A DNA stretch of 64,000 bases from Pedobacter sp. MR2016-24 (GTDB lineage: Bacteria > Bacteroidota > Bacteroidia > Sphingobacteriales > Sphingobacteriaceae): contig NZ_JAPIVO010000002.1 in the NCBI RefSeq assembly GCF_026239655.1, positions 372,001 through 436,000 on the forward strand, given 5' to 3'. The translations under genes were made by a program, and so were the position numbers. Below, one piece after another: positions 1 to 8,922 of this stretch. The number at the start of each line of letters is the position of its first letter. Position 1 is the first letter of the stretch. The notes under the pieces were generated by a model, which was not told where the DNA came from, searched no databases, and was given only the letters and a program-made list of their open reading frames with translations.

Positions 1-307
<307 letters not shown>

Positions 308-329
308 TTACTTTTGTTTTTTAAGCTTT

Positions 330-908
330 ATGGAAAAAGAAATAGATATCTTAAGTTCGGTTATACAGCGCAGACGCAGTATTTTTCCGCCTAGTTATAC
401 AAAGGAAGAGATTCCGTCAGCAATTATTGAGCAGGTCCTGGAAAGTGCAAATTATGCACCAACACATAAGTTAACCCAGCCATGGCGTTTTATTGTTTAC
501 CGTAATGAAGGTAAACACCGTCTCGGCGAAGAAATGGCGCGTTTATATAAGGAGATGACTCCTGAAGAACAATTTCTGCAGAAGAAGTACGATGCCATAG
601 TAGATAAATTTGATCAGTCGAGCTGTGTAATTGCTTTAAATGCACAATTTCATCCAGAAATACTGCCAGAGTGGGAAGAGATTGCCTCATTTGCCTGTGC
701 AGTACAAAACATGGCATTAACGGCAGAAGCTTTAAAGCTGGGTGCTTATTGGAGCTCACCAGGTACCATTACTGAACTGGGAGAATATATGGAGCTTGCA
801 CCAAATGAAAAATGCTTTGGCCTGTTTTATATGGGCTATCATAATGAAGCACCCCGTTTAGCAAAGCGTACATCAATGGCACAGAAGGTTAAATGGGTTG
901 AGGATTAA
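330..908 (+). CDS. Nitroreductase family protein
   Basis: About 192 residues from ATG 330. The frame extends upstream to 264, but those 22 residues are hydrophobic and unlike the family, so 330 is preferred. The N-terminal RRRSIFPPSY segment and APTHKLTQPWRF fit FMN-dependent nitroreductases, in which this region binds the FMN phosphate. YWSSPG and a GLFYMGY segment near the C-terminus complete the fold. Family members reduce nitro groups, quinones or flavins with NAD(P)H as cytosolic dimers; the substrate cannot be read from the sequence. It ends one base before the next gene, so the two are probably cotranscribed. Confidence 0.85.
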   Translation: MEKEIDILSSVIQRRRSIFPPSYTKEEIPSAIIEQVLESANYAPTHKLTQPWRFIVYRNEGKHRLGEEMARLYKEMTPEEQFLQKKYDAIVDKFDQSSCVIALNAQFHPEILPEWEEIASFACAVQNMALTAEALKLGAYWSSPGTITELGEYMELAPNEKCFGLFYMGYHNEAPRLAKRTSMAQKVKWVED

Positions 909-909
909 T

Positions 910-1362
910 ATGGAAGATTTTAAATCGGGATTGTATGCACTGTGTCTAAGCTTTATTGCACAGCGTATCGAGACTGCAGAAACGGCTTTGCAGCAGGCGC
1001 AGGAGGCAAGCAATGATGACACAAAGAGCAGTGCGGGTGATAAGTTTGAGACCACGCGTGAAATGATGCAACAGGATATTGCAAGAAACAAAAACCTGTT
1101 ATTTGATGGTCAGCAGAACCTTGCTATGCTCAAATCTCTGGCAAATATGCCGGTAGGAGATACCGTGAGAAACGGTAGCCTGGTTTACACTTCTAACGGC
1201 ATTTTTTATATAGCAATCAGTGCAGGTTTACTGAAATTGGATAATCAGCGGGTCTTCGCTGTTTCTGCAGCATCACCGATAGGTGCTTTGCTGATCGGTA
1301 AGCAGACTGGTGATGCTTTTAGTTTTAATAAAAACGAATATACTATTGTAAGTATCGCATAA
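910..1362 (+). CDS. GreA/GreB-like protein (often misnamed 3-oxoacyl-ACP synthase)
   Basis: 150 residues from ATG 910. The N-terminal half is a charged helical stretch with a KSSAGDKFETTREMM motif, as in the coiled coil of GreA/GreB-type factors. The C-terminal half (about residues 75-150) resembles the FKBP-like Gre domain, with GSLVYTSNGIFYIAISAG and a final SPIGALLIGKQTGD segment. Similar Bacteroidota proteins are commonly labelled 3-oxoacyl-ACP synthase, but there is no ketosynthase active site and the protein is far too short. A role at RNA polymerase is inferred from the fold only. The next gene is convergent, across a shared terminator. Confidence 0.6.
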   Translation: MEDFKSGLYALCLSFIAQRIETAETALQQAQEASNDDTKSSAGDKFETTREMMQQDIARNKNLLFDGQQNLAMLKSLANMPVGDTVRNGSLVYTSNGIFYIAISAGLLKLDNQRVFAVSAASPIGALLIGKQTGDAFSFNKNEYTIVSIA

Positions 1363-1456
1363 GCGGTAATCAAAAATGACGAAAAATCTGTGAAGAGCAT
1401 ATGTCTATAGTAAGCTCTTCGTAAGGATGAGCACGGATCTTTAAATCCATTCATGC

Positions 1457-1494
1457 AAAAGCGCCCTGTTATTTAAAATAACAGGGCGCTTTTG
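1457..1494. terminator. Bidirectional intrinsic terminator
   Basis: A perfect hairpin with 17-nt arms and a 4-nt loop, GC-rich in the middle (GCGCCCTG / CAGGGCGC), with A-run and T-run ends. It lies between the convergent genes ending at 1362 and 1512 and can serve both. Confidence 0.85.
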
Positions 1495-1511
1495 CCTATA
1501 AAAGAGTAGTT

Positions 1512-2381
1512 CTAGAAGCTGTTCTTGATGCTATTGCTCAGTGTTTTTGGCGTCCAGTATCCGCTTGCTATAATTCTTCTGATCGTAAACAACGGATCAT
1601 TTTCATCACGTTTGGTAGAAAGGATAAATGCACTTTTAAATCCTCTTTTCTTTAACTCAGGAATTGCTTCCGGATTCCATAATCCAAATGGATAAGCAAA
1701 GTGATAGATCTTTTTGCCGGTAATTTCTTCAAGGGTTTTTGTAGGTTTATCAATTTGAGTTTCCCAGTCTTTACCCTGGTATTTTTTAACGTTATGGTGA
1801 TCCCATGTATGTGAGCCGATATCCTGACCCTGATCCGAAAGATCTTTAACCTGTGCCTTGCTCATATAGTTGGGGCGACCAAGGGAGACGGTCATCACAA
1901 AAAATGCACCTTTAAAGCCGTATTTTTTCATTTCCGGGGCTGCAATTGTATATTGATCAAGATCTGTATCATCAAATGTCAATACTATAGGTTTGCTTGG
2001 AAGTGGCGTACCGTTGTTCAGGTAATCGTATAACTGATCCAGTAAAATAGTATGGTACCCACTGTCTGCCAGCATTTTCATATGTCCTTTAAAAGTCGCT
2101 ATCGGAGTGATATAATCTTTTGCGGTCTGTGAATCTTTCGGTTTCCAGTCGCGGATCTGATGGTAACACAAAACGGGTACCTGCTTACGTGCAAGGATTG
2201 TTTTTGCATCTGCCACTTTTACTTTGTTAACATCAACGGTCTTGCCCGGAGCTTCAGCCGTTGCAGTTGTGGTCGCGCCTTCCTGCTGGTCGGCCTCTTT
2301 AGCTGTTGTTTGTGATTTAGACTGACAGCCTGCTGTAAAAATAATAGCTGCTGCAGTAAAGGATAAAAAATAATTTTTCAT
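1512..2381 (-). CDS. Polysaccharide deacetylase (NodB-type) lipoprotein
   Basis: 289 residues. The N-terminus is a lipoprotein signal with a lipobox ending FTAGC, Cys about residue 19, followed by a low-complexity Thr/Ala/Glu linker to about residue 50. The catalytic domain shows VPVLCYHQI, the metal and base motif LTFDDTD (two Asp) and GSHTWDHHN carrying the metal-binding histidines, as in carbohydrate esterase family 4. It probably removes N-acetyl groups from a surface or periplasmic polysaccharide while anchored in a membrane; the substrate is not predictable. It is monocistronic and convergent with the GreA-like gene. Confidence 0.88.
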   Translation of the reverse strand: MKNYFLSFTAAAIIFTAGCQSKSQTTAKEADQQEGATTTATAEAPGKTVDVNKVKVADAKTILARKQVPVLCYHQIRDWKPKDSQTAKDYITPIATFKGHMKMLADSGYHTILLDQLYDYLNNGTPLPSKPIVLTFDDTDLDQYTIAAPEMKKYGFKGAFFVMTVSLGRPNYMSKAQVKDLSDQGQDIGSHTWDHHNVKKYQGKDWETQIDKPTKTLEEITGKKIYHFAYPFGLWNPEAIPELKKRGFKSAFILSTKRDENDPLFTIRRIIASGYWTPKTLSNSIKNSF

Positions 2382-2542
2382 TCAGGTCTTATATGTGAGC
2401 TGCAAAATTATAAAATCCTGCAATTCATTCGTAAATTATTCTATAAATCGTACGTTTTTATCAGCTATCCAATTTATTACACTGTTCAGCCTTTTTTGAG
2501 CGGTATATGTGATAATTTAGGCCTTTTATTAAATCATTAACT

Positions 2543-5050
2543 ATGAAAAGATTTTACCTTTTATTTTTACTCTTACTAACTGCACATTTTACAGTAGAAG
2601 CGCAGACAAAAACCTTCACCATGACGGAAGTTGCGGCTGATGCACCGAAAGCAAATTACCAGGCAGCATCACGGTTTTCGCCGAATAAACTAAAAAAGAT
2701 TGTTTACTCTACAGCGGTAGATCCGCACTGGCTGAAATTGAGTAACCGTTTCTGGTATATGTACGAAACGCCAAATGGTAAGGAGTGGTACATTGTTGAC
2801 CCTTCAGTGCGGAAGAAAAGAACACTGTTTAACAGTGCAACGCTTGCTGCGGAAATTACCAATATTATCCGTGATCCTTTTGACGCACAACATCTGCCGA
2901 TAGAAAATCTAAAGTTCTCGAAGGATGAGAAAAGTATCACTTTCGAGGTAAAGAGTACTATTGATGAACTGAAGAAAGAAAGAAAGGATAAAAAGGCAGC
3001 CGATTCGATGCAGAAAAAAATCTTTTACTTCAATTATGAGCTGAATGCTGCAAAACTGACGGAAGTAAAGAACTATGAGAAGCCGAAAGCAAAACCAGAA
3101 TGGGGTTCTGTAGCGCCGGATTCTTCTGCGGTAATCTTTTCGAGGAATTATAACCTGTACTGGATGGATAAAGCAAATTACCTGAAAGCGGTTAAAAATG
3201 AGGAGGACAGTACTATTGTTGAACATCAGCTGACTAAAGACGGGGTTAAATTCTATGCTTATGGCAGTGACGGGGATGGGGAGAACAACGAGGAAAATGA
3301 AAAAAATAACAAGAAAAGGAGAAGCGCATATGTTTTATGGTCGCCCAACGCCAAATACTTCGTTCTAAACAGGGAAGATTCACGCAAAGTGAAAGACCTG
3401 TGGGTAATTAATAACGTTGCTGCTGGTCGCCCCACGCTGGAAACATACAAATACCAGATGCCGGGTGAAAAAGAAGCTGCAGTGGAAGAGCTGCTGTTGT
3501 TTAATTTTGAAGCGAAAACAATTAAAAAGCTGAATGTAGCTGCCTTCAAGGATCAGAACTTATCTGTATGGCCGGCTCCGTCTTTAAATAAAGACCGTGA
3601 CAATGAATTCAGACCGTCACTATGGCTGGGGAACAATAGTAAAATCTATTTTTCAAGAACAAGCCGGGACATGAAGCGTGTAGATATCTGTTTTATCGAT
3701 ATCAATACGGGAACAGTCTCTCCGCTGATTGACGAGCGCTTTAATACCTATGTAGAGATCAACCGACCAGGACTGGTTAAAGATGGCAACGAAATCATCC
3801 ATTGGTCAGAACGTGACGGATGGGCACATTTTTATTTGTTCGACAACAATGGTAAACTTAAAAACCAGATCACTAAGGGGGCTTTCCATTGCGAAAGTAT
3901 CGTGAACATTGATGAAAAGAACAGAGTGCTGTATTTTACGGCAAATGGCAGAGAAGCTAAAGAAGATCCTTATTATGTACACCTGTACCGCGTCAATTTT
4001 GATGGCTCTGGTATGAAGCTGTTAAATAGCGGCGACTTCGACCACGCAGTAAATATGAATGATGAAGCGAAGTATGTAGTGGATAATTTTTCAAGGGTAA
4101 ATACTGTACCTAAATCGGTACTGCTGGATCAGAACGGAAATAAACTGATGGACCTGGAAACAACAGATCTTTCATTGTTAATGGCAACCGGGTACAAGTT
4201 CCCTGAGCCGTTCAAGGTAAAAGCCGATGACGGTGTTACGGATATTTATGGGGTAATGTACAAGCCGTTCGACTTTGATCCGAGGAAGAAATACCCGATT
4301 ATAGAATATGTTTATCCGGGGCCGCAAACGGAAGCGGTAAATAAATCATTTAACAAGTCGATGGACCGTACAGACAGGCTGGCGCAGTTCGGTTACGTGG
4401 TGATCACCGTTGGAAATCGTGGTGGTAACCCTGCGCGTTCTAAATGGTACCATACTTTTGGCTACGGCAATTTACGTGATTATGGTCTGGCAGATAAAAA
4501 GGCCGCGGTAGAGCAACTGGCGGATAAATACAGTTATATTGATATCAATAAGGTTGGAATTACAGGGCACTCTGGCGGAGGTTTTATGTCGACCGCCGCT
4601 ATGCTGGTTTATCCCGACTTCTTTAAGGCTGCAGTATCTAATGCTGGAAATCACGATAACAGTATTTACAACCGCTGGTGGAGTGAGAAACATCACGGGG
4701 TGAAGGAGATAGTCTCAGCTAAAGGGGATACTACTTTTCAATATAGCATTGATAAGAATCCTGACCTGGCCAGGAACTTAAAAGGGCATTTACTGGTGAT
4801 GACGGGGGATGTTGATAATAATGTACATCCTGCGAATACGATCAGGTTAGCAAATGCATTGATGAAGGCCGGTAAAAGGTTTGAATTTGTGATTATGCCC
4901 GGGCAGCGCCATGGCTTTGGCACCTTGACGGAATATGGTTTCTGGAAGCTGGCTGATCACTTTAATAAATATCTGATTGGCGATTTTTCTCCTAATGAGG
5001 AAGTGGATATAGTGGAAATGGATAGAGAAGTGGAGTTAAACGGAAAATAA
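2543..5050 (+). CDS. S9 family peptidase (dipeptidyl peptidase IV-like)
   Basis: 835 residues with a cleavable signal peptide ending near VEAQT (about residue 21). The N-terminal part to about residue 560 is the beta-propeller (DPPIV N-terminal region), with a charged low-complexity insert near residues 245-260 (DGDGENNEENEKNNKK). The C-terminal alpha/beta hydrolase domain has the nucleophile elbow GHSGGG (Ser about 677), Asp about 758 in GDVDNNVHP and His about 790 in GQRHGFG, so the triad is complete. Expected to be a periplasmic exopeptidase acting on proline-containing peptides. Its stop codon merges into a long palindrome. Confidence 0.92.
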   Translation: MKRFYLLFLLLLTAHFTVEAQTKTFTMTEVAADAPKANYQAASRFSPNKLKKIVYSTAVDPHWLKLSNRFWYMYETPNGKEWYIVDPSVRKKRTLFNSATLAAEITNIIRDPFDAQHLPIENLKFSKDEKSITFEVKSTIDELKKERKDKKAADSMQKKIFYFNYELNAAKLTEVKNYEKPKAKPEWGSVAPDSSAVIFSRNYNLYWMDKANYLKAVKNEEDSTIVEHQLTKDGVKFYAYGSDGDGENNEENEKNNKKRRSAYVLWSPNAKYFVLNREDSRKVKDLWVINNVAAGRPTLETYKYQMPGEKEAAVEELLLFNFEAKTIKKLNVAAFKDQNLSVWPAPSLNKDRDNEFRPSLWLGNNSKIYFSRTSRDMKRVDICFIDINTGTVSPLIDERFNTYVEINRPGLVKDGNEIIHWSERDGWAHFYLFDNNGKLKNQITKGAFHCESIVNIDEKNRVLYFTANGREAKEDPYYVHLYRVNFDGSGMKLLNSGDFDHAVNMNDEAKYVVDNFSRVNTVPKSVLLDQNGNKLMDLETTDLSLLMATGYKFPEPFKVKADDGVTDIYGVMYKPFDFDPRKKYPIIEYVYPGPQTEAVNKSFNKSMDRTDRLAQFGYVVITVGNRGGNPARSKWYHTFGYGNLRDYGLADKKAAVEQLADKYSYIDINKVGITGHSGGGFMSTAAMLVYPDFFKAAVSNAGNHDNSIYNRWWSEKHHGVKEIVSAKGDTTFQYSIDKNPDLARNLKGHLLVMTGDVDNNVHPANTIRLANALMKAGKRFEFVIMPGQRHGFGTLTEYGFWKLADHFNKYLIGDFSPNEEVDIVEMDREVELNGK

Positions 5051-5133
5051 AAAACACCCTGTATGTATTTTCGCCTGCCTACCTTTTGCTGCGCAAAACG
5101 TAGAAGGTCGAAAATACATACAGGGTGTTTTTT
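5049..5133 (+). repeat. Core-carrying terminator palindrome, copy 1
   Basis: Perfect 25-nt outer arms (5049-5073 and 5109-5133) enclose a 35-nt core (5074-5108) that folds further around TTTTGC-TGC-GCAAAA. A T-run follows. The left arm starts inside the S9 peptidase stop codon. The core recurs at 16020-16054 and, on the opposite strand, at 16463-16493, while the outer arms are unrelated between copies. Confidence 0.8.
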
Positions 5134-5289
5134 TCTTCATCTAACAGGAGGGGAGAGGCCGGTAGGAAGCAAAGGGTTATTGAGAGAGCTGCCATGAAAG
5201 CTAAAGAAATACTCGTCAGGTTTGCAGAAGATAAAGGAACGTGATGTCTTTAATAAAAGATACTCAGTTTCAAATTGAATGATGCATGT

Positions 5290-5332
5290 AATACAAAAAG
5301 GGACTGCCTTGTGGACAGTCCCTTTTTGTATT
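5290..5332 (-). terminator. Intrinsic terminator downstream of the outer-membrane barrel gene
   Basis: Perfect 17-nt arms (5290-5306 and 5316-5332) around a 9-nt loop, with a GGGACTG / CAGTCCC core and A/T-run ends. It sits 30 nt past the stop of the minus-strand gene at 5362. Confidence 0.8.
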
Positions 5333-5361
5333 AAAAACTCGTTGTGTAGAATATCTACATA

Positions 5362-5994
5362 TTATAAGTAGAACTGAACACCGATTTTTGGAGCAAAGAA
5401 GTTTGCACCGATATTGAAGTTTTTGTTGCCACCAACATTGTTTCCGTTAGCGTCTTCTGCATTGTAGTCATTGTAGCTGATTCCGTTAACAGAGAATTCG
5501 ATACCGAATTTTTTGCTTGGGAAAAAAGCGAAACCTGGAGATAAAGCAACACCTACCTGGTTGTTTTTACCAGTTTTAACCATGTTGTTTCCTTCAGCAT
5601 CACCGATTTTATTGTTTCCGAAAGCCATTGGTACAGATAATTGTGCAAAGAATTTGAATTGGTCATTTACACTTTTGTAACCACGTAAGAACGGGCTTAC
5701 AACAAATGCTGAAGATTGTGCTGAAGCACCTACCAAAGTACCTGCAACGTCAACGGATGAATAATTTTTAGCATATTCATAACCAATTCCAGTACCTACT
5801 GCAAAATCATTGCTGAAGAAATATCCAACGCTGGGAATTACAGCGAAATTAATGTTTGTTTTAGCTGCACCATCAGTTTTACCAGTGTTTAATTCTACGT
5901 TACCACCAATTAAGAAATTACCTTTTTCTGTTTGTGCCTGAGTTGTAAATGCTAATCCAGCTACTGCGATTAACGATAATAATACTTTTTTCAT
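5362..5994 (-). CDS. Outer-membrane beta-barrel protein
   Basis: 210 residues. The signal peptide MKKVLLSLIAVAGLAFTTQAQT has a cleavage site near residue 20. The mature protein alternates short amphipathic strands with Gly/Asn-rich turns and ends in FAPKIGVQFYL, the aromatic C-terminal strand expected for insertion by the BAM complex. It resembles the small OmpA/OmpW-like barrels of Bacteroidota (outer membrane protein beta-barrel domain, about 8-10 strands). Its function is unknown, and it is transcribed alone. Confidence 0.8.
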   Translation of the reverse strand: MKKVLLSLIAVAGLAFTTQAQTEKGNFLIGGNVELNTGKTDGAAKTNINFAVIPSVGYFFSNDFAVGTGIGYEYAKNYSSVDVAGTLVGASAQSSAFVVSPFLRGYKSVNDQFKFFAQLSVPMAFGNNKIGDAEGNNMVKTGKNNQVGVALSPGFAFFPSKKFGIEFSVNGISYNDYNAEDANGNNVGGNKNFNIGANFFAPKIGVQFYL

Positions 5995-6394
5995 TTTGTT
6001 GCTTTTTTAATTTATACAAAGCCAGATTTTTGTTTTAATGTCTGACTATGTTTGTCATATAGTCAAGACTGATGCCAAAGAATTATTTGCTTCAGATTGC
6101 GGGAAGGCACTTTTTTGTAAAAGCTTATCGGATAGTAAGATAAAATGTTTTAGTTTCGCCTTTATTATTCTGGTATGACAATTAACATTAATTTAACAAA
6201 TTGTTAACCTGTTGCTTGATGAGACAAATTGACTTTATTTGTTGTAATGTCAGCTTCTTTAACGGTGTTTTTGTCAGTTTTTTCATGATTATCGATACAG
6301 GTCAGATTAAATAAATATGGTGTAACTGCGTTTTTACTTAAAAAAAAATCTAAATTCATCAAACCTTTGCATGTATTCTAAACGTTATACCATT
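5995..6394. other. Divergent intergenic region
   Basis: About 400 AT-rich bases between the divergent barrel and GH130 genes. It probably holds both promoters. A near-consensus -7 element (AACCTTTG, consensus TAnnTTTG) lies about 30 nt before the GH130 start. A weak GACTAT / ATAGTC hairpin lies about 50 nt upstream of the barrel gene. No coding sequence is supported. Confidence 0.4.
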
Positions 6395-7876
6395 ATGAGA
6401 CTGTTAGTAGAACGAAAATCAATTAAAGTATATCCCGATCCGAAACGTGTGATTGCCCGTTTTTTTTTTAACGGTGATGACAGGGCTAAGGAAGTAGTAA
6501 AGCGAGTATTATCACTTTCAAGTGAAGAAGTTTTTGGATTGATATCGCCAATCCTTCAGGAATACTCCAAGAGGCATAGAAATATTACTAAAATTCTTGC
6601 GCGGCATTGCAAAAAGATCAAGCACATTATTGATGAGCTGGGGATCGACTTCGAGGCCTTAAATAAATACGAGCGCCTGTTACTGGGCTCTTATTTTACG
6701 CATGAGTATTCTATTGAGTCTGCGGCATTTTTCAATCCCTCTGTGGTAGAAGATCCTGACCAGTCCGAATTGGTTGAGGGCGAAAAACGATTAATCATTA
6801 GTTTTCGTGCGGTGGGTGAAGGCCATATCTCTTCTGTAGTCTTCAGGAGGGCACTGGTGGACCGGAATGGTAACATTACGGTAAATCCTGCCGGAAATTA
6901 TATTGATGAAGCAGAGATAGTGCGAAATGCGATATACAATAAGAAGTTGTTTTTAAAAAAAGCAGCAGATTCCAAGATTGATCTGGAAGTACTGGATGAG
7001 GTGGGACTGAAACTGGAAGAGAAGTTTGATTATTCCGTTTTGCGAAGGCTGATCATAGATTCCAAAAATCTGCAGGAAGACGATTTAAAGAAACTGGAAT
7101 ATGATAAAATACTCTGGCTTTCTGATACTTACCATGAAATCAGCTTTTCGAGGGATACTGACATTTCCGACCGCGTAATTTTCCCGATATCTGAATTTGA
7201 GCGTAAGGGGATTGAGGATGCCAGGTTTGTTCGTTTTGTGAAGGATGACGGGACGGTTATCTATTATGCAACCTATACGGCCTTTGACGGTGCTATGATT
7301 ATGCCAAAGCTGTTGCAGACCACTGATTTCTATGATTTTAAAATCAGCCCCCTGCATGGCGCAGGTGCACAAAATAAGAACCTCGCCTTGTTTCCAAGGA
7401 AGATAAAGGGAAAGTACGCAATGATGTCGCGTATCGACGGGTGGAACAACTACCTGATGTATTCTGACAAGATTACGGTATGGGACAACCCTGTCATGCT
7501 ACAACAGCCAAAATTTCCATGGGAATTTATTCAGATAGGTAATTGCGGTTCGCCTATAGAAACGGAAGCCGGCTGGTTGATTATCACGCACGGTGTGGGA
7601 CCAATGCGCAGGTATTGCCTGGGTGCATGTTTGCTGGACCTTGAAGATCCTTCTATAGAGATTGGCAGGTTAAGTGAGCCATTGGTGATCCCGAATAATG
7701 ATGAAAGAGAAGGTTATGTGCCAAATGTGCTTTATTCATGTGGTTCAATTATACATAACGGTGAACTGATCATCCCATATGGCTTATCAGATTATTGTTC
7801 ATCTTTTGCGTCAGTTAAGATTGACTTATTACTGGAAAGGTTACTGAACTCTGCTGCGGAGCAGCAAAATTCTTAA
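6395..7876 (+). CDS. Glycoside hydrolase family 130 protein (mannoside phosphorylase type)
   Basis: 493 residues from ATG 6395. The frame opens at 6371, but MRLLVERKSIKVYPDPKRVIARFF is the usual start of the long GH130 type, and a -7-like element lies just upstream. The N-terminal 150 residues are a helical extension. The five-bladed propeller follows, with GIEDARFVRF (GH130 catalytic Asp in a GxEDxR-like motif, about residue 275) and the substrate-binding segment SRIDGWNNYLMYS. GH130 enzymes phosphorolyse or hydrolyse beta-mannosides. Two GT4 genes converge on it, suggesting turnover of a mannose-containing polymer or glycoside; that link is inference. Confidence 0.85.
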   Translation: MRLLVERKSIKVYPDPKRVIARFFFNGDDRAKEVVKRVLSLSSEEVFGLISPILQEYSKRHRNITKILARHCKKIKHIIDELGIDFEALNKYERLLLGSYFTHEYSIESAAFFNPSVVEDPDQSELVEGEKRLIISFRAVGEGHISSVVFRRALVDRNGNITVNPAGNYIDEAEIVRNAIYNKKLFLKKAADSKIDLEVLDEVGLKLEEKFDYSVLRRLIIDSKNLQEDDLKKLEYDKILWLSDTYHEISFSRDTDISDRVIFPISEFERKGIEDARFVRFVKDDGTVIYYATYTAFDGAMIMPKLLQTTDFYDFKISPLHGAGAQNKNLALFPRKIKGKYAMMSRIDGWNNYLMYSDKITVWDNPVMLQQPKFPWEFIQIGNCGSPIETEAGWLIITHGVGPMRRYCLGACLLDLEDPSIEIGRLSEPLVIPNNDEREGYVPNVLYSCGSIIHNGELIIPYGLSDYCSSFASVKIDLLLERLLNSAAEQQNS

Positions 7877-7894
7877 CCGGTATCTAAGCTGGTA

Positions 7895-8896
7895 TTATAC
7901 GATTTGATGGTAGAGGCGGATATAATCCTCTACCATCTTTTCTCTTGAAAACTTACTGTTCGCCCAATCGCGGCAATAGGAACGGTCTATCTCTTTTATA
8001 CTTTTCAGCGCTTCTACCGCCTCATCAATCGTTCCAACAAGATAACCGGTTTTTTTATCCTGAATCAGTTCAGGCATCGACCCCCTGTTAAAGGCAATTA
8101 CCGGGGTACCGCATAAAAGGGCTTCTGCTACACTTAATCCAAAAGGCTCCTCAAAGCTGATAGGATGAAGTAAAGCGGTGGCTTTACCCAACAAGTGATT
8201 ACGATCTGCAGGCCCTGCAGAACCTACAAATTGAATGTCTTCATTCAAATGCGGCTCAACATGGTTTTTGAAATAATTTTCATCCTGAATAATGCCGGCA
8301 ATAATCAACTTCCGGCCACTGGCTTTTGCTATTGCAATTGCTTCAGAGGTACCTTTGTGGGGATGTATCCTTCCAAAGAACAAAAGATAATCATCCGGCA
8401 CGGCATTAAATTCAAAATCACCAGTATCCAATCCATTATAAACTGTGCCCAGGTAATTCAAAAGCGGGTGCCGGTTAGCATCACTGATAGACACGTAATG
8501 CGTGTGGGCATTGTATTTCTGGTATACCGGAATAATCCTTTCAGAGGAAAACCCATGGATAGTTGTAATTACAGGCGTTTTAATGAGTCCTGTATAACTC
8601 AGGGGCAAAAAGTCGAAATGATTATGGATCAGATCAAAATCACCCGCCCGCTCCATCAGGTTACTGATGTGCAAACATTCCAGTACTTTAGCATCCTGAT
8701 CCTGCTGCTCTGCATATCCAACTGATACCACGCTGTCCAATTGGGCCTGGGTCACGGAATCGCCGGTAGCAAATAAAGTAACTTCCATACCGGCAGCTAC
8801 CAGGCCTTCGGTAAGATTGGATGCTACCTGTTCCCAGGGACCATAATGGCGCGGTGGAGTTCTCCATGCAACGGGAGATAATACGGCTATCTTCAT
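7895..8896 (-). CDS. Glycosyltransferase family 4
   Basis: 333 residues with a GT-B fold. The N-terminal domain starts MKIAVLSPVAWRTPPRHYGPWEQV, and the donor-binding domain carries LLFFGRIHPHKGT and the EX7E-like motif in SFEEPFGLSVAEALLCGTPVIA near residues 250-270. GT4 retaining enzymes transfer a sugar from a nucleotide donor; acceptor and donor are not predictable. It lies 26 nt downstream of the larger GT4 gene on the same strand, so the two form an operon converging with the GH130 gene. Confidence 0.88.
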   Translation of the reverse strand: MKIAVLSPVAWRTPPRHYGPWEQVASNLTEGLVAAGMEVTLFATGDSVTQAQLDSVVSVGYAEQQDQDAKVLECLHISNLMERAGDFDLIHNHFDFLPLSYTGLIKTPVITTIHGFSSERIIPVYQKYNAHTHYVSISDANRHPLLNYLGTVYNGLDTGDFEFNAVPDDYLLFFGRIHPHKGTSEAIAIAKASGRKLIIAGIIQDENYFKNHVEPHLNEDIQFVGSAGPADRNHLLGKATALLHPISFEEPFGLSVAEALLCGTPVIAFNRGSMPELIQDKKTGYLVGTIDEAVEALKSIKEIDRSYCRDWANSKFSREKMVEDYIRLYHQIV

Positions 8897-8922
8897 TTAA
8901 TCGCTTCTTCTTTAAAATTTAT

